Positions 39,768-49,715 of a DNA stretch of 64,000 nt are shown here, in pieces (the stretch's first letter is position 1; every line of letters begins with the position of its first letter). The DNA comes from Vreelandella glaciei. Lineage in GTDB: Bacteria; Pseudomonadota; Gammaproteobacteria; Pseudomonadales; Halomonadaceae. The notes under the pieces are model-generated. The model saw only the letters and a list, made by a program, of their open reading frames with translations. It did no database searches and was not told where the DNA came from. The translations under genes were made by a program, and so were the position numbers. The stretch lies in NCBI RefSeq assembly GCF_013415125.1, contig NZ_JACCDE010000013.1, positions 59,073 through 123,072 on the forward strand, in the 5' to 3' direction.

Positions 39768-41459
39768 ATGTCCGCTTTCGATCATCGCAAGTATCGCCCT
39801 GCACCCCGTGTACCTGCTTTCAACCGCCAATGGCCGGATCGTGACCTTGAACACGCCCCGATTTGGGTGAGTGAGGACCTACGCGACGGTAACCAGGCGC
39901 TACTAGAGCCGATGACCGTTGAGCAAAAACAGCGTTTCTGGCATCAGATCGTTAAAGTAGGCATTAAAGAAGTCATGGTGGGCTTTCCTTCGGCCAGCCA
40001 GCCCGATTACGACTTCGTGCGCTGGCTGATCGAAGAGGAGCAAATTCCTGATGACGTCACGATTGCGGTGCTGGTGCAGTGTCGCGAACACCTGATCGAG
40101 AAGACCTTTGCCTCCCTGGTAGGCGCCAAGCGCGCCATTGTTCACCTGTATAACTCCACCTCAACGGTTCAGCGCGAGCGGGTCTTTGAGATGGACCGCG
40201 CCGGTATTGTGGATATCGCGGTACAGGGCGCCACCTGGGTCAAAACCTACGCCGACCAATATCCCGAAATTGAGTGGTGTTTCGAATACACCCCGGAAAG
40301 TTTTTCCAGTACCGAGATCGATTTCTCGCTGGAGATCTGCGAAGCGGTGATGGATGTCTGGCAGCCAACGCCAGACAATAAATGTATTCTCAATCTGCCT
40401 ACCACGGTGGAAGTGGCCGGCCCGCACCATCATGCCGACCAGATTGAGTACTTCTGCCAGCACATCAACCGCCGCGACAGCGTGATTATCTCGGTGCACA
40501 CCCACAATGACCGCGGTGGCGCGGTGGCCTCTGCCGAACTCGCTCTGCTGGCGGGTGCCGAGCGGGTAGAAGGCACCCTGCTGGGTAATGGCGAGCGCAC
40601 GGGCAATATGGATATCGTCACCCTGGCGATGAATCTCTACAGCCAGGGCATTGATCCTGAACTGGATCTATCCAATCCTGACGAAATCATTCAAGTAGTT
40701 AACGAGTGTACCGGCATTGCAATTCATCCCCGTCACCCCTGGGTGGGCGAGATGGTTTACACCGCCTTCTCGGGTAGCCACCAGGATGCGATTCGTAAAT
40801 CCCTCAAACATCAAAAAACCGACGAGCCGTGGCAAGTGGCTTATCTGCCCATCGACCCCCACGATATCGGCCGCGACTATCAGGCGGTGATTCGCGTCAA
40901 CAGCCAGTCCGGCAAGGGCGGCATGGCTTTCCTGCTTGAGCGGGATTACGGCATTAACCTGCCGCGCTGGATGATGCTGGCATTGGCGCCTTACGTGCAG
41001 CAAGAGAGCGAAAAACGCGCCAGCGAACTCTCCAGCAAAATGATTCGCCAAGTGATGTTCGACCACTTCACCCAGGAAGCGCCGCTCTCGCTAGTCGACT
41101 ACCGGCTTTCCAAAGGCCAGCAGGAAGGTATTGAGCTCACGCTGCAACAAGGTGACGAAACGCTACGTCTTTCAGGCAAGGGTAATGGCGCGATGTCCGC
41201 ATTTACCGATGCGTGGCAGCGCCACTCCGGTAGTAGCGTAGGCATTATCGATTACAGCGAGCACTCCCTCGGTGCCAGCAGCGAGGCCAATGCCATTGCC
41301 TTTGTACAGCTCAATATCGATGGTCAGCGGCTCTGCGCGGTAGCCGAGGATAGCGATACGGTCAGTGCATCGCTTAAGGCGATCATCGCGGGTATCAATT
41401 TCGCCGCTCAAACAGTGGCAAAGGGATCATCTTCCAAAGAAGCAGAGCTGACGCTGTAA
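39768..41459 (+). CDS. leuA: 2-isopropylmalate synthase
   Basis: First committed step of leucine synthesis: acetyl-CoA plus 2-ketoisovalerate. The 563-residue protein is of the longer type (as in Corynebacterium and many proteobacteria). It has the N-terminal catalytic motif VSEDLRDGNQALLEPM, the metal-binding SVHTHNDRGGAVASAE, and a C-terminal regulatory domain (GKGNGAMSAFTDAW) for leucine feedback. I see no leader peptide rich in Leu codons upstream, so attenuation is not evident. Confidence 0.97.
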   Translation: MSAFDHRKYRPAPRVPAFNRQWPDRDLEHAPIWVSEDLRDGNQALLEPMTVEQKQRFWHQIVKVGIKEVMVGFPSASQPDYDFVRWLIEEEQIPDDVTIAVLVQCREHLIEKTFASLVGAKRAIVHLYNSTSTVQRERVFEMDRAGIVDIAVQGATWVKTYADQYPEIEWCFEYTPESFSSTEIDFSLEICEAVMDVWQPTPDNKCILNLPTTVEVAGPHHHADQIEYFCQHINRRDSVIISVHTHNDRGGAVASAELALLAGAERVEGTLLGNGERTGNMDIVTLAMNLYSQGIDPELDLSNPDEIIQVVNECTGIAIHPRHPWVGEMVYTAFSGSHQDAIRKSLKHQKTDEPWQVAYLPIDPHDIGRDYQAVIRVNSQSGKGGMAFLLERDYGINLPRWMMLALAPYVQQESEKRASELSSKMIRQVMFDHFTQEAPLSLVDYRLSKGQQEGIELTLQQGDETLRLSGKGNGAMSAFTDAWQRHSGSSVGIIDYSEHSLGASSEANAIAFVQLNIDGQRLCAVAEDSDTVSASLKAIIAGINFAAQTVAKGSSSKEAELTL

Positions 41460-41483
41460 CCAGCGCTGCCACCTAAACCTCAA

Positions 41484-41529
41484 CTGGCGATGTAGCCTGT
41501 CTTAAGCAGGGATTCATCTACATCGCCAG
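41484..41529. repeat. Long inverted repeat after leuA
   Basis: CTGGCGATGTAG (41484-41495) and CTACATCGCCAG (41518-41529) are perfect reverse complements around a 22-base loop that itself contains CCTG and CAGG. There is no T run, so it is not a typical terminator. It could stabilise the 3' end or be an interspersed palindrome. It stands between the convergent leuA and Usp genes. Confidence 0.65.
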
Positions 41530-41589
41530 CAAGGATGTCGAAGACAAATATTGCACACCCTGCTCTACTTTCGGCATTTCTCACGTGGA

Positions 41590-42444
41590 TTAGCGCAAAA
41601 TCAGCACCGGCAGCTGCGCTTTGCGCAACATCGTGGTGGTAGTACTGCCGACCAACAGGTGACGAATCCGCGAGCGGCCGTAGGCGCCCATCACCAACAT
41701 ATCAATGCCATTCTCTTGTTTATAAGTGCGTAACGTTTCTTCTACTTCGCCCGCTCGAATGGCCCCTTCAGCGGTATGGCCTGCCTCACGTAAGGTTTCC
41801 AGCGCCCAGTTTAACTGTGAACGATTTTCTGCGGTTTCAGCGCCCACAATCACCACGTGGCAGGTGGCCCCCTCAAACAGTGGGCTTTTAGCGAGCATCT
41901 CCACGCCTTTACGGGCCGTTTTACTGCCATCGAATGCCATCATCACCTTGTGCGGCTGAGTAAACTGCTTCGGCACCATGAGGATTGGCCGGTGCATTTC
42001 TCGCACCACCCGTTCAAGATTTGAACCTAGATGACCGCTGGCCTGGTGAGCGGTTTCACCTCGTTTGCCAACCACCAACAAACGCACCTCTTTTTCGTTC
42101 TCGACCAGGGTTTCCACCAGCGTGCCGTTGCGCTGCAAGCACTGCGGCTCGGCAATACCGGCGCTAACTGCACGCTCTTTGGCCGCATCTAGCAGCAGGC
42201 GGCCACGCTCGCGGGAGACTTTGGCATGCTGCTCTTCAATGCCTGACAGTTTTTCCAGCAGGTGCTCTCGGGTACCGAATCCTAGGTTACCGGTTAAATC
42301 GGGCTCGGTGACCTGAGCGTGATTATCGACGGTGTGGATAAAACTAAGCGGCGCATCCAGGGCTTTGGCGGCCCAAGCCGCATAATCACACACACCTTCT
42401 GAAAACTGCGAACTATCGATAGCGGCCAACACGCGATCTGACAT
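41590..42444 (-). CDS. Universal stress protein, tandem Usp domains (copy 1)
   Basis: The 284-residue protein has two Usp folds. The first is less conserved (MSDRVLAAIDSSQFSEGVCD). The second carries the nucleotide-binding VMGAYGRSRIRHLLVGSTTTTML. The ATG at 42444 follows AAGGAG by eight bases. It is closely similar to the protein at 45756-46613, including a shared segment VVGKRGETAHQASGHLGSN, so they are recent paralogues. Role in stress is by family only. Confidence 0.93.
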   Translation of the reverse strand: MSDRVLAAIDSSQFSEGVCDYAAWAAKALDAPLSFIHTVDNHAQVTEPDLTGNLGFGTREHLLEKLSGIEEQHAKVSRERGRLLLDAAKERAVSAGIAEPQCLQRNGTLVETLVENEKEVRLLVVGKRGETAHQASGHLGSNLERVVREMHRPILMVPKQFTQPHKVMMAFDGSKTARKGVEMLAKSPLFEGATCHVVIVGAETAENRSQLNWALETLREAGHTAEGAIRAGEVEETLRTYKQENGIDMLVMGAYGRSRIRHLLVGSTTTTMLRKAQLPVLILR

Positions 42445-42615
42445 GGGGTACTTCTCCTTGAGCGGGTGCATCAACATTGTTGTTATATTCTCGTTCTTTT
42501 CTACACGAACTGATTGACGTGCGACACCCTAAAACGTTCTTACGTGCTTCGGACGCTATAAAAAGCACATGCTAAACTTAGCAGCCTATTTGTTTAGCGC
42601 CTAAGGGGGAAAAGC

Positions 42616-43017
42616 ATGGGTTATGGCTTAACAAACGTCCTATTAGTCGCACTCGGCGGCGCGCTGGGTGGCATGGGGCGGTTTGCGGTTTCCAATTTAC
42701 TGGCCCGCTATCTCGGTAAGGCCTTTCCCTGGGGAACCCTAGCGGTTAATGCCAGCGGCGCGTTTTTAGCAGGGTGGCTGCTCGGTAGCCTAGGTATCGC
42801 CAACGCCCCTTCACCTGTATGGCTATTCACTGTCGCCGGTTTATTGGGTGGCTACACCACCGTTTCTTCTTTTAGTTTGCAGACCATCGAGCTATGGCAA
42901 GGCGGCCAGCAGCTGCGCGCCAGTGTGAATGTAGCGGTTACGCTGCTGCTTGGCTTAGCCATGGTCACCTTTGGCTGGTTGTTATCAGGCGCTTCTCTGT
43001 CAGGAGCGAGCTTATGA
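42616..43017 (+). CDS. crcB: Fluoride ion channel CrcB/Fluc subunit 1
   Basis: Small inner-membrane protein that exports fluoride. The 133-residue protein has four membrane segments and the motifs GGALGGMGRFAVSNLLARY, PWGTLAVNASGAFLAGWL and GGYTTVSSFSLQT. It overlaps a second crcB by four bases. Paired genes usually make a heterodimeric channel. I looked for a fluoride riboswitch upstream and did not find one. Confidence 0.95.
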   Translation: MGYGLTNVLLVALGGALGGMGRFAVSNLLARYLGKAFPWGTLAVNASGAFLAGWLLGSLGIANAPSPVWLFTVAGLLGGYTTVSSFSLQTIELWQGGQQLRASVNVAVTLLLGLAMVTFGWLLSGASLSGASL

Positions 43018-43400
43018 GTGCCTGGAAGGCTTATCTTGCGGTAGGCATCGGCAGCGGTGCGGGCAGCGTGCTGCGTTACGGCGTTTCGCTGTTATCGCAG
43101 GCGGCATTAGGGGGTTATTTCCCGTGGGGAACACTCATCGTCAACGTGCTGGGTTCTTGTTTAATCGGCTGGTTGGCCGCCACCTTCTCGCGCTCCCCCC
43201 ACAGCCCACTCGCTCGCTTACAACCGTTACTGGTCGCCGGGTTTTGCGGCGGCTTTACCACCTTTTCGCTGTTTAGCTTAGAAACGCTGCATTTGGTGCA
43301 GGTGGGCAAACCAGCAATGGCGCTGGTTTATATTGTGGTCAGCCTGCCGCTTTGGCTGGGCGCCGCCGTGGTGGGTGAACGTATGGCGCTTTCTCGTTAG
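43014..43400 (+). CDS. crcB: Fluoride ion channel CrcB/Fluc subunit 2
   Basis: The 128-residue partner of the preceding gene has the same layout: GSGAGSVLRYGVSLL, FPWGTLIVNVLGSCLIGWL and GFCGGFTTFSLFSLETLHL. The start is the ATG overlapping the stop of the first copy (ATGA). The pair has diverged, consistent with an antiparallel heterodimer rather than redundancy. Confidence 0.95.
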   Translation: MSAWKAYLAVGIGSGAGSVLRYGVSLLSQAALGGYFPWGTLIVNVLGSCLIGWLAATFSRSPHSPLARLQPLLVAGFCGGFTTFSLFSLETLHLVQVGKPAMALVYIVVSLPLWLGAAVVGERMALSR

Positions 43401-43428
43401 CAAAACCGTCAGCCAAGGATGAGCCAGT

Positions 43429-44391
43429 ATGCGCGATCAAATGGAAAAGCATCAGTCTTGGCTCTACCTGCTATTCATTGGTTTGGGATTAGCACTGGGC
43501 ATCGGGGCACCGGGATTTGCCGAGCGGCTAGCGCCGTTAGTATGGCCCCTATTAGGCATACTGCTGTATGCCACCTTTACCCAAATCCCCTTACTGAACA
43601 TTGCCCGCAGCTTCACTGACAAGCGCTTTATGGCGGCGTTACTGACCGGCAACTTTATCGCCATTCCCGCCTTTTTAGCGCTTTTCGTTTTGTGGCTACC
43701 GCTTTCTCCCGCGGTGCTGGCAGGCGTTCTGCTGGTACTGCTGGTGCCCTGCACCGATTGGTTTATCACTTTCACGCATTTAGGCAAAGGCGATGCCGCC
43801 CGGGCGATGGCTGCCACCCCGCTACTGCTACTGGTGCAGATGGTTGCGCTACCGATTTATCTTTGGCTGTTTTTAGGCAGTGAATGGTTTCAGTTAACGC
43901 TTTCTAAAGAGCTACTGAGTGCCTTGACCGGCCTTATTGTTACGCCGTTAGTGCTCGCTTGGCTGACTGAATACCTTGCCCAACGCCACCGCGGCATCAA
44001 ACGCAGCGTTGCCTGCCTGGGGCTGCTGCCCGTGCCGCTATTGGCGCTCGTGGTGTTTATGATTGCCGCTTCGCAGGTTCACACTGTGCTCGGGCTTAGC
44101 GAGGTGTTGGCTCAGGTCGTCTTTATCTTTATCGGTTTTTTACTCTTCGCGGCCCTGCTGGGAAAAGGGCTAGGCAAGCTGTTTGCATTACCCACCGCTA
44201 GCGCCCGAACCCTGGCCTTTAGCTTTGGCACGCGCAACTCCTTCGTAATGCTGCCTATCGCTCTAACGCTACCCAGCGCTTGGCAGGCAGCAGTAGTTGT
44301 GATTGTGTTTCAATCACTAATAGAGCTCTTTGGCATGGTGGCATTCTTACGCTGGGTGCCTAGCAAGCTATTGCCAGAGAAAATACATTAA
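43429..44391 (+). CDS. Bile acid:sodium symporter/ACR3-like arsenic resistance transporter
   Basis: The 320-residue polytopic protein has about ten membrane segments. The LLVLLVPCTDWFITFTHLGKGD segment matches the conserved Cys-containing motif of ACR3-type arsenite exporters, and a late FSFGTRNSFVMLPIALTLP also fits the superfamily. Substrate is not certain; no arsR, arsC or arsH gene is nearby. It is 28 bases after crcB and probably co-transcribed, grouping exporters for toxic anions. Confidence 0.8.
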   Translation: MRDQMEKHQSWLYLLFIGLGLALGIGAPGFAERLAPLVWPLLGILLYATFTQIPLLNIARSFTDKRFMAALLTGNFIAIPAFLALFVLWLPLSPAVLAGVLLVLLVPCTDWFITFTHLGKGDAARAMAATPLLLLVQMVALPIYLWLFLGSEWFQLTLSKELLSALTGLIVTPLVLAWLTEYLAQRHRGIKRSVACLGLLPVPLLALVVFMIAASQVHTVLGLSEVLAQVVFIFIGFLLFAALLGKGLGKLFALPTASARTLAFSFGTRNSFVMLPIALTLPSAWQAAVVVIVFQSLIELFGMVAFLRWVPSKLLPEKIH

Positions 44392-45551
44392 CTGATGCGG
44401 TGATAGCCCCCCAACACCCCCTTCTTGCTCATCACCAACTGCCAGAGATGGATTTCCCGAGCACGGAAAGCACCGGCGCAGCATAATAAGTAGTAGCGCC
44501 ACATGCGATAAAAACCCTCGCCATACTGGGCTTTAAACGTCGGCCAATGAACCTCAAAGTTTTGATGCCAAGCCATCAGTGTACGGTCGTAATCAGCCCC
44601 AAAGTTATGTACATCCTCTACCACGAAAAGCGCTTCAGCAGCGTCCGTGACTTGCCCCAAGGTGGGCAATTCCCCATTGGGGAAAATGTATTTATCAATC
44701 CAGGGGTCGGTGACTGTATTACTCAGGTTTTTGCCAATGGTATGTAGCAAAAAAAGCCCATCATCTTTTAAGCAGCGGTTTACGACACTCATAAATTCAC
44801 GATAGTTTTTATGCCCCACGTGCTCAAACATGCCGATGCTGACAATGCGGTCAAACTGTTCGTGCTCATTACGGTAATCCTGCAAGCGAAACTCAACCGG
44901 CAAGCCTTTTTTGATCAGCCGCTGACCGAACTCGGCTTGCTCTTTCGAGATCGTAAGGCCTACGCATTCAACGCCGTAATGCTCGGCAGCGTAGGCCATG
45001 AAGCTGCCCCAACCGCAGCCGATATCCAGCACGCGCATACCTGGTTTCAATTGAAGCTTGCGACAAACGAGATCGAGCTTGGCTTCCTGGGCTTCATCCA
45101 GCGTTTGAGCATGTTTCCAGTAACCGCAGGTATATGTCATGCGCTGATCGAGCATGGCAGCGTAAAAGTCATTACCCAGATCGTAGTGCTTTTCGCCCAC
45201 TTCCCACGCGCGTTTAACCGTTTGGCGATTCAGCAGGCGCGAACGTAATGAGTAATACACCAGCTGAGTAGGCTTGATACGCTGCCCAAGCTGGGCACGC
45301 ATTAAGCGGTAAAACAGCTCGTCTAGTTGCTCAGCGTCCCAATCCCCTTTCATATAGCTTTCGCCAAGCCCGAGGTTACCTCGCGAAAGGGCGCTATCGA
45401 TAACGCCGGGTGCTTTTAGCTGTATATCCCAGGAGCGTTGGCCATCCAACTGAATATCGGCTTGGGCCAGCAACTCAGCGACAAAACGATGAGAGGGAGA
45501 GGCTTCATCGAAACCAACAGGGACTGTTCTCTCTAAGATAGGCATATTCAA
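44388..45551 (-). CDS. cfa: Cyclopropane-fatty-acyl-phospholipid synthase
   Basis: Adds a methylene from SAM across double bonds in membrane phospholipid acyl chains, usually in stationary phase and stress. The 387-residue protein has the N-terminal lipid-binding part (LGLGESYMKGDWDAEQLDEL), YDLGNDFYAAMLDQRMTYTC, the SAM site VLDIGCGWGSFMAYAAE, and the IVSIGMFEHVGHKNY segment. Its end overlaps the convergent transporter gene by four bases. RpoS control is known in E. coli but not evident here. Confidence 0.96.
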   Translation of the reverse strand: MNMPILERTVPVGFDEASPSHRFVAELLAQADIQLDGQRSWDIQLKAPGVIDSALSRGNLGLGESYMKGDWDAEQLDELFYRLMRAQLGQRIKPTQLVYYSLRSRLLNRQTVKRAWEVGEKHYDLGNDFYAAMLDQRMTYTCGYWKHAQTLDEAQEAKLDLVCRKLQLKPGMRVLDIGCGWGSFMAYAAEHYGVECVGLTISKEQAEFGQRLIKKGLPVEFRLQDYRNEHEQFDRIVSIGMFEHVGHKNYREFMSVVNRCLKDDGLFLLHTIGKNLSNTVTDPWIDKYIFPNGELPTLGQVTDAAEALFVVEDVHNFGADYDRTLMAWHQNFEVHWPTFKAQYGEGFYRMWRYYLLCCAGAFRAREIHLWQLVMSKKGVLGGYHRIS

Positions 45552-45666
45552 GGCAGGCTCCTCGTACTATTCCAGTGTGTGAATAGATAACAACCTGACT
45601 ATCAGCATAGAACCGCATTGCAACATTAGCATTGTTAAATAAGCTACCTTAACGCCAATTAAATGC

Positions 45667-45699
45667 AAAAAAACCGGCCATTCAAGAAGCGAGGGCCGG
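45667..45699 (-). terminator. Intrinsic terminator after the second Usp gene
   Basis: On the minus strand CCGGCC and GGCCGG (45694-45699 and 45674-45679) pair and are followed by seven T residues (complement of 45667-45673). It ends the SulP-Usp transcript. Confidence 0.8.
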
Positions 45700-45755
45700 C
45701 TGCGGGGAAATACGCAATGCGAGCTAAACGTTGATGCGCTTTTGCTTATTGAGCT

Positions 45756-46613
45756 TTAGCGCAAAATCAGTACCGGTATGCGGCTACCTCGTAGCATGGC
45801 CGTTGTGGTGCTACCTACTAGCAAGTGGCGAATACGCGAGTGGCCGTAGGCGCCCATTACCAGCAGGTCAATGCTGTGCTCTTTTTCGTAGGCTTGCAGG
45901 GCTTCGTCTACCTCGCCAGCACGAATAGCGCCTTCGGCTTGGTGACCCGCTTCACGCAACGTGCTTAACGCCCACTCAAGCTCGGAGCGGCGTTCAGCCG
46001 TTTCTGCCCCCACGATCAGCACATGGCACTCGGTGCCTGCAAAAAGTGGTGAACGGGCCAGCATCTCGACGCCTTTTCGGGCGGTTTTGCTGCCGTCAAA
46101 GGCCATCAATATTTTTTCAGGCCGCTTGAAGGTTTTCGGCACCATCAGGATCGGGCGGTGCAATTCACGCACCACCCGCTCAAGGTTAGAGCCAAGATGG
46201 CCACTGGCTTGGTGGGCGGTTTCACCGCGCTTGCCCACCACCAGCAAACGTATGTCTTTCTCAAGCTCTAACAGGCTTTCCACCAGGGTGCCATTACGTT
46301 GGCGCGTGATGGGGTCGCTGACCCCATCCTCTATTGCGCGCTCTTTGGCGGCTTCCAGCATCAGCTTGCCTTGCTCGCGGTTTATCTTCGCGCGCTGCTC
46401 ATCAAGCTCGGAAAGCTCTTTCATCAGCCGTTCGCGGGCACCGAAGCGCAGGTTGCCGGAAAGGTTCTGCTCTTCGGGTACGTCCGAATGGTTGTCGACC
46501 ACATGCACAAAGGTCAACGGTGCATCCATGGCCAAGCTTGCCCAGGCGGCGTAATCACAAACACCTTCAGAAAACTGGGAGCCATCAATAGCGGCTAATA
46601 CTTGATCTGTCAT
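45756..46613 (-). CDS. Universal stress protein, tandem Usp domains (copy 2)
   Basis: The 285-residue paralogue of the gene at 41590-42444 has the same two-domain layout (MTDQVLAAIDGSQFSEGVCD at the N-terminus, VMGAYGHSRIRHLLVGSTTTAML at the C-terminus). It lies 19 bases after the SulP gene on the same strand, so it is likely co-transcribed with it; SulP-Usp pairs are common in halophilic gammaproteobacteria, to my knowledge. Confidence 0.93.
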   Translation of the reverse strand: MTDQVLAAIDGSQFSEGVCDYAAWASLAMDAPLTFVHVVDNHSDVPEEQNLSGNLRFGARERLMKELSELDEQRAKINREQGKLMLEAAKERAIEDGVSDPITRQRNGTLVESLLELEKDIRLLVVGKRGETAHQASGHLGSNLERVVRELHRPILMVPKTFKRPEKILMAFDGSKTARKGVEMLARSPLFAGTECHVLIVGAETAERRSELEWALSTLREAGHQAEGAIRAGEVDEALQAYEKEHSIDLLVMGAYGHSRIRHLLVGSTTTAMLRGSRIPVLILR

Positions 46614-46632
46614 GTTGCGCTCCTTGCGTTGG

Positions 46633-48123
46633 TTAGTGGCCGCCCATCAACTTTTCAACCGCTTCGGGGTCGTTATGAACCGCATAACGATCCACCACCG
46701 TCGCGCTGGCTTCGCTCAAACCAACAAGCTCTACTTCAGTGCCTTCACGGCGGAATTTAATCACGATCCGATCCAGCGCCTGTACGGCAGTCACATCCCA
46801 GAAGTGTGCTCGGGAAAGATCAATCGTCACTTTCTCGATACTTTCCTTGAGATCGAAAGCGGCCGTGAAACGCTCAGAAGAGGCGAAGAACACTTGGCCG
46901 ACTACTTGATATTCACGCTCTTTGCCAGCTTCGATCTCTCGTGAACCGATGTAGAGAATGTTCCCCACTTTGTTAGCGAAGAACAGCGCCGCCAGCAGCA
47001 CACCGACAAACACGCCGATGGCCAAGTTGTGTGTGCTGACCGTCACCGCCACAGTAGCCAGCATGACGATATTGGTGCTGAGGGGGTGTTTTTTCAGGTC
47101 GCGGATCGACTCCCAGCTAAAGGTACCAATCGACACCATGATCATTACCGCCACCAGCGCCGCCATGGGTATCTGCGATACCCAATCCGACAGGAAGACC
47201 ACCATCATCAGCAGCACCACACCGGCGATGAGTGAAGAGAGGCGCGTGCGCCCACCGGATTTTATGTTAATCACCGATTGGCCGATCATGGCGCAGCCCG
47301 CCATGCCGCCCAGTAGGCCAGAGCCAATATTGGCAATCCCCTGCCCCTTACATTCGCGATTTTTATTACTCGGCGTATCGGTCAGGTCATCGACAATGGT
47401 GGCGGTCATCATCGACTCAAGCAGGCCCACCACAGTCAGCATCAACGCGTAAGGTAAAATGATCCATAATGTTTCCAGGTTCATCGGCACACTGGGCCAC
47501 AGAAAAACAGGCAGCGTATCGGGCAGTTCACCCATATCGCCGACACTGCGGATATCCATCCCACTGATCATATAGACCGCGGTAAGCACCACAATACAGA
47601 CCAGCGGTGAGGGAATGGACTTTCCGATGACAGGTAAATAGGGGAACAGGTAGATAATGCCTAATCCGGCCATCGTCATGGCATACACATGCCAAGTCAC
47701 ATCGGTCAACTCCGGTAGCTGTGCCATGAAAATCAAAATCGCCAGCGCATTAACGAATCCCGTAACCACGGAGCGTGACACGAAGCGCATCAAATCCGCG
47801 AGTTTCAGGTAACCGGCTATAATCTGCAGGACACCGGTAAGCAGCGTTGCCGCCAGTAGATATTCAAGCCCATGTTCGCGCACCAGCGTCACCATCAGTA
47901 ACGCCATAGCGCCGGTTGCCGCTGAAATCATGCCGGGGCGACCACCGGTGAAGGCAATAATCACTGCGATACAGAATGAGGCATAAAGACCAACTTTGGG
48001 GTCAACGCCTGCGATGATTGAAAAGGCAATCGCCTCGGGAATCAGCGCGAGGGCGACCACGATTCCCGAGAGCGTGTCGCCTTTAATATTGGAAAACCAC
48101 TCTTGCTTACTATAGAGAGACAT
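46633..48123 (-). CDS. SulP-family anion transporter with STAS domain
   Basis: The 496-residue inner-membrane transporter has ten or more hydrophobic segments and the family motif [31 protein letters not shown]. It also has the [20 protein letters not shown] segment and a C-terminal STAS domain ([20 protein letters not shown]). Members carry sulfate, bicarbonate or other anions; with no carbonic anhydrase or sulfur genes adjacent, the substrate is open. Confidence 0.93.
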   Translation of the reverse strand: MSLYSKQEWFSNIKGDTLSGIVVALALIPEAIAFSIIAGVDPKVGLYASFCIAVIIAFTGGRPGMISAATGAMALLMVTLVREHGLEYLLAATLLTGVLQIIAGYLKLADLMRFVSRSVVTGFVNALAILIFMAQLPELTDVTWHVYAMTMAGLGIIYLFPYLPVIGKSIPSPLVCIVVLTAVYMISGMDIRSVGDMGELPDTLPVFLWPSVPMNLETLWIILPYALMLTVVGLLESMMTATIVDDLTDTPSNKNRECKGQGIANIGSGLLGGMAGCAMIGQSVINIKSGGRTRLSSLIAGVVLLMMVVFLSDWVSQIPMAALVAVMIMVSIGTFSWESIRDLKKHPLSTNIVMLATVAVTVSTHNLAIGVFVGVLLAALFFANKVGNILYIGSREIEAGKEREYQVVGQVFFASSERFTAAFDLKESIEKVTIDLSRAHFWDVTAVQALDRIVIKFRREGTEVELVGLSEASATVVDRYAVHNDPEAVEKLMGGH

Positions 48124-48629
48124 TCAGGGAGTCCATGGCTGGAGGTTAAAATATTACAAACCCTCGACGCGACACAGTGGCGCACGCAAGACGCGCGGTA
48201 TCAGACTAATGAGCCAGTGCTGGAGCAATCTAAGGTTCGGCCCGCCAATCGGCGGAAGAATGGCAATAGCATGCCGTAACGCCATGACAACGCAATTAAC
48301 GTGTCTAGACGTATCGCTTGGGGAGGGGAAAACCTAGGGCGGAGTCATCAGCCCTGAAGTGGATAGTGCTTGTGTTGAATTTGAGAGGGTCATTACCGTT
48401 ATGCCTTGCTGTCAGAAGAACGCAATGTTAATCGCGTTGTAATAAGCCGCCGCATTCTAGCAGCAATTATTGCTGACTGCACCCGTCCTACACCCTTTGC
48501 AGGGTGCCCTCTAGGTTCAATTTGGCGTACCATTGCGCCACCAAAAGAGATGTCAATTCCCAACTTTTCACGTTGAAGCGGCACGCCATTCTTTACCGAA
48601 TAAGCCTGCCGATTAAAGAGGAGCAGCAC
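48124..48629. other. Intergenic region between SulP and isocitrate dehydrogenase genes
   Basis: About 500 bases between divergent genes with no convincing coding sequence on either strand. I see a 6-base hairpin CACCCT-TTGC-AGGGTG (48491-48506) and a short CAGCAA-TTA-TTGCTG palindrome near 48460. It must hold both promoters, but I cannot place them with confidence. Confidence 0.5.
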
Positions 48630-49643
48630 ATGAGCCAATCTATTGCAGTCATCAAAGGCGACGGTATCGGCCCCGAAATTATGCAGGCCACGCTACGAGT
48701 ACTCGACGCGTTAGATTGCGGCTTGACCTACCAACATATTGACGCCGGCCTGGGCGCGCTTGAAAAGCACGGCACGCTGATTCCCCAGGAATCGCTGGAT
48801 GCCATCGAAAAATACGGCATTGCCCTTAAAGGCCCGCTGACGACGCCGATTGGCAAGGGCTTCTCCTCAATCAACGTACAGCTGCGCCGTCACTTTGATC
48901 TTTACGCCAACGTGCGTCCGGCGATTAGCTTCCCCGGCACTAAATCGCGTTATGACGACATCGACATGATCACCGTGCGCGAAAACACCGAAGGCGCCTA
49001 CCTTTCCGACGGTCAGGAAATGATCGACGATGGCAATACCGGCATTTCGGTGATTAAAGTCACCCGCAAGGGCTCTGAACGTATTGTGCGCTACGCCTTT
49101 GAACTGGCCAAAAACAACGGCCGCAAAAAAGTCACCGCGGTACATAAAGCCAACATCATCAAAACCAGCTCTGGGCTGTTCTTGGACGTGGCACGCGAAA
49201 TAGCCAAAGAGTATCCAGAGATTGAATTCCAGGAGATGATCGTCGATAACGCCTGCATGCAGCTGGTGATGAACCCGCATCAGTTCGATGTAGTGGTCAC
49301 TACCAACCTGTTTGGCGATATTCTTTCTGACCTATGTGCAGGCTTAGTCGGTGGTTTGGGCCTGGCGCCTGGGGCAAACATCGGCGAAAAAGCGGCAATT
49401 TTTGAGGCCGTGCACGGCTCCGCACCGGATATCGAAGGCAAAAACATTGCTAATCCCTGTGCCCTGCTGCTGGCCGCCGCGCAAATGCTCGATCACCTGG
49501 GCATGAACGAAAAAGGCACCGCTATCCGCCAGGGTATCCGTACCGTGCTGGAAACCCGTCGCGACATGGTCACTCCTGATATGGGGGGCACTGGCACTAC
49601 CGACTCCTTCGCCCAGGCACTGGTTGAATACGTACAGAGCTAG
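48630..49643 (+). CDS. NAD-dependent isocitrate dehydrogenase (IDH/IMDH family)
   Basis: Oxidative decarboxylation of isocitrate in the TCA cycle. The 337-residue protein has IAVIKGDGIGPEIM, the substrate-binding NVQLRRHFDLYANVRPA, ITVRENTEGAYLS, VTAVHKANIIKTSSGLFLD and the cofactor loop GSAPDIEGKNIANP. The Asp-Ile at the cofactor loop argues for NAD rather than NADP. Isopropylmalate dehydrogenase is the main alternative, but the length and loop favour isocitrate. AGAGGAG six bases upstream selects the ATG at 48630. Confidence 0.88.
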   Translation: MSQSIAVIKGDGIGPEIMQATLRVLDALDCGLTYQHIDAGLGALEKHGTLIPQESLDAIEKYGIALKGPLTTPIGKGFSSINVQLRRHFDLYANVRPAISFPGTKSRYDDIDMITVRENTEGAYLSDGQEMIDDGNTGISVIKVTRKGSERIVRYAFELAKNNGRKKVTAVHKANIIKTSSGLFLDVAREIAKEYPEIEFQEMIVDNACMQLVMNPHQFDVVVTTNLFGDILSDLCAGLVGGLGLAPGANIGEKAAIFEAVHGSAPDIEGKNIANPCALLLAAAQMLDHLGMNEKGTAIRQGIRTVLETRRDMVTPDMGGTGTTDSFAQALVEYVQS

Positions 49644-49715
49644 TACCAACAGCGCTAGCAGATACAAAGCTAAACAGCCGGGCTCGCTTGAGCCCAGCCC
49701 TAACACGGTCGTTAT

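Noticed and set aside
42540..42615. Fluoride riboswitch upstream of the crcB pair
   Set aside because: I looked for the conserved GGnGATGG and late CTGATG-type segments and did not find them in the short leader.
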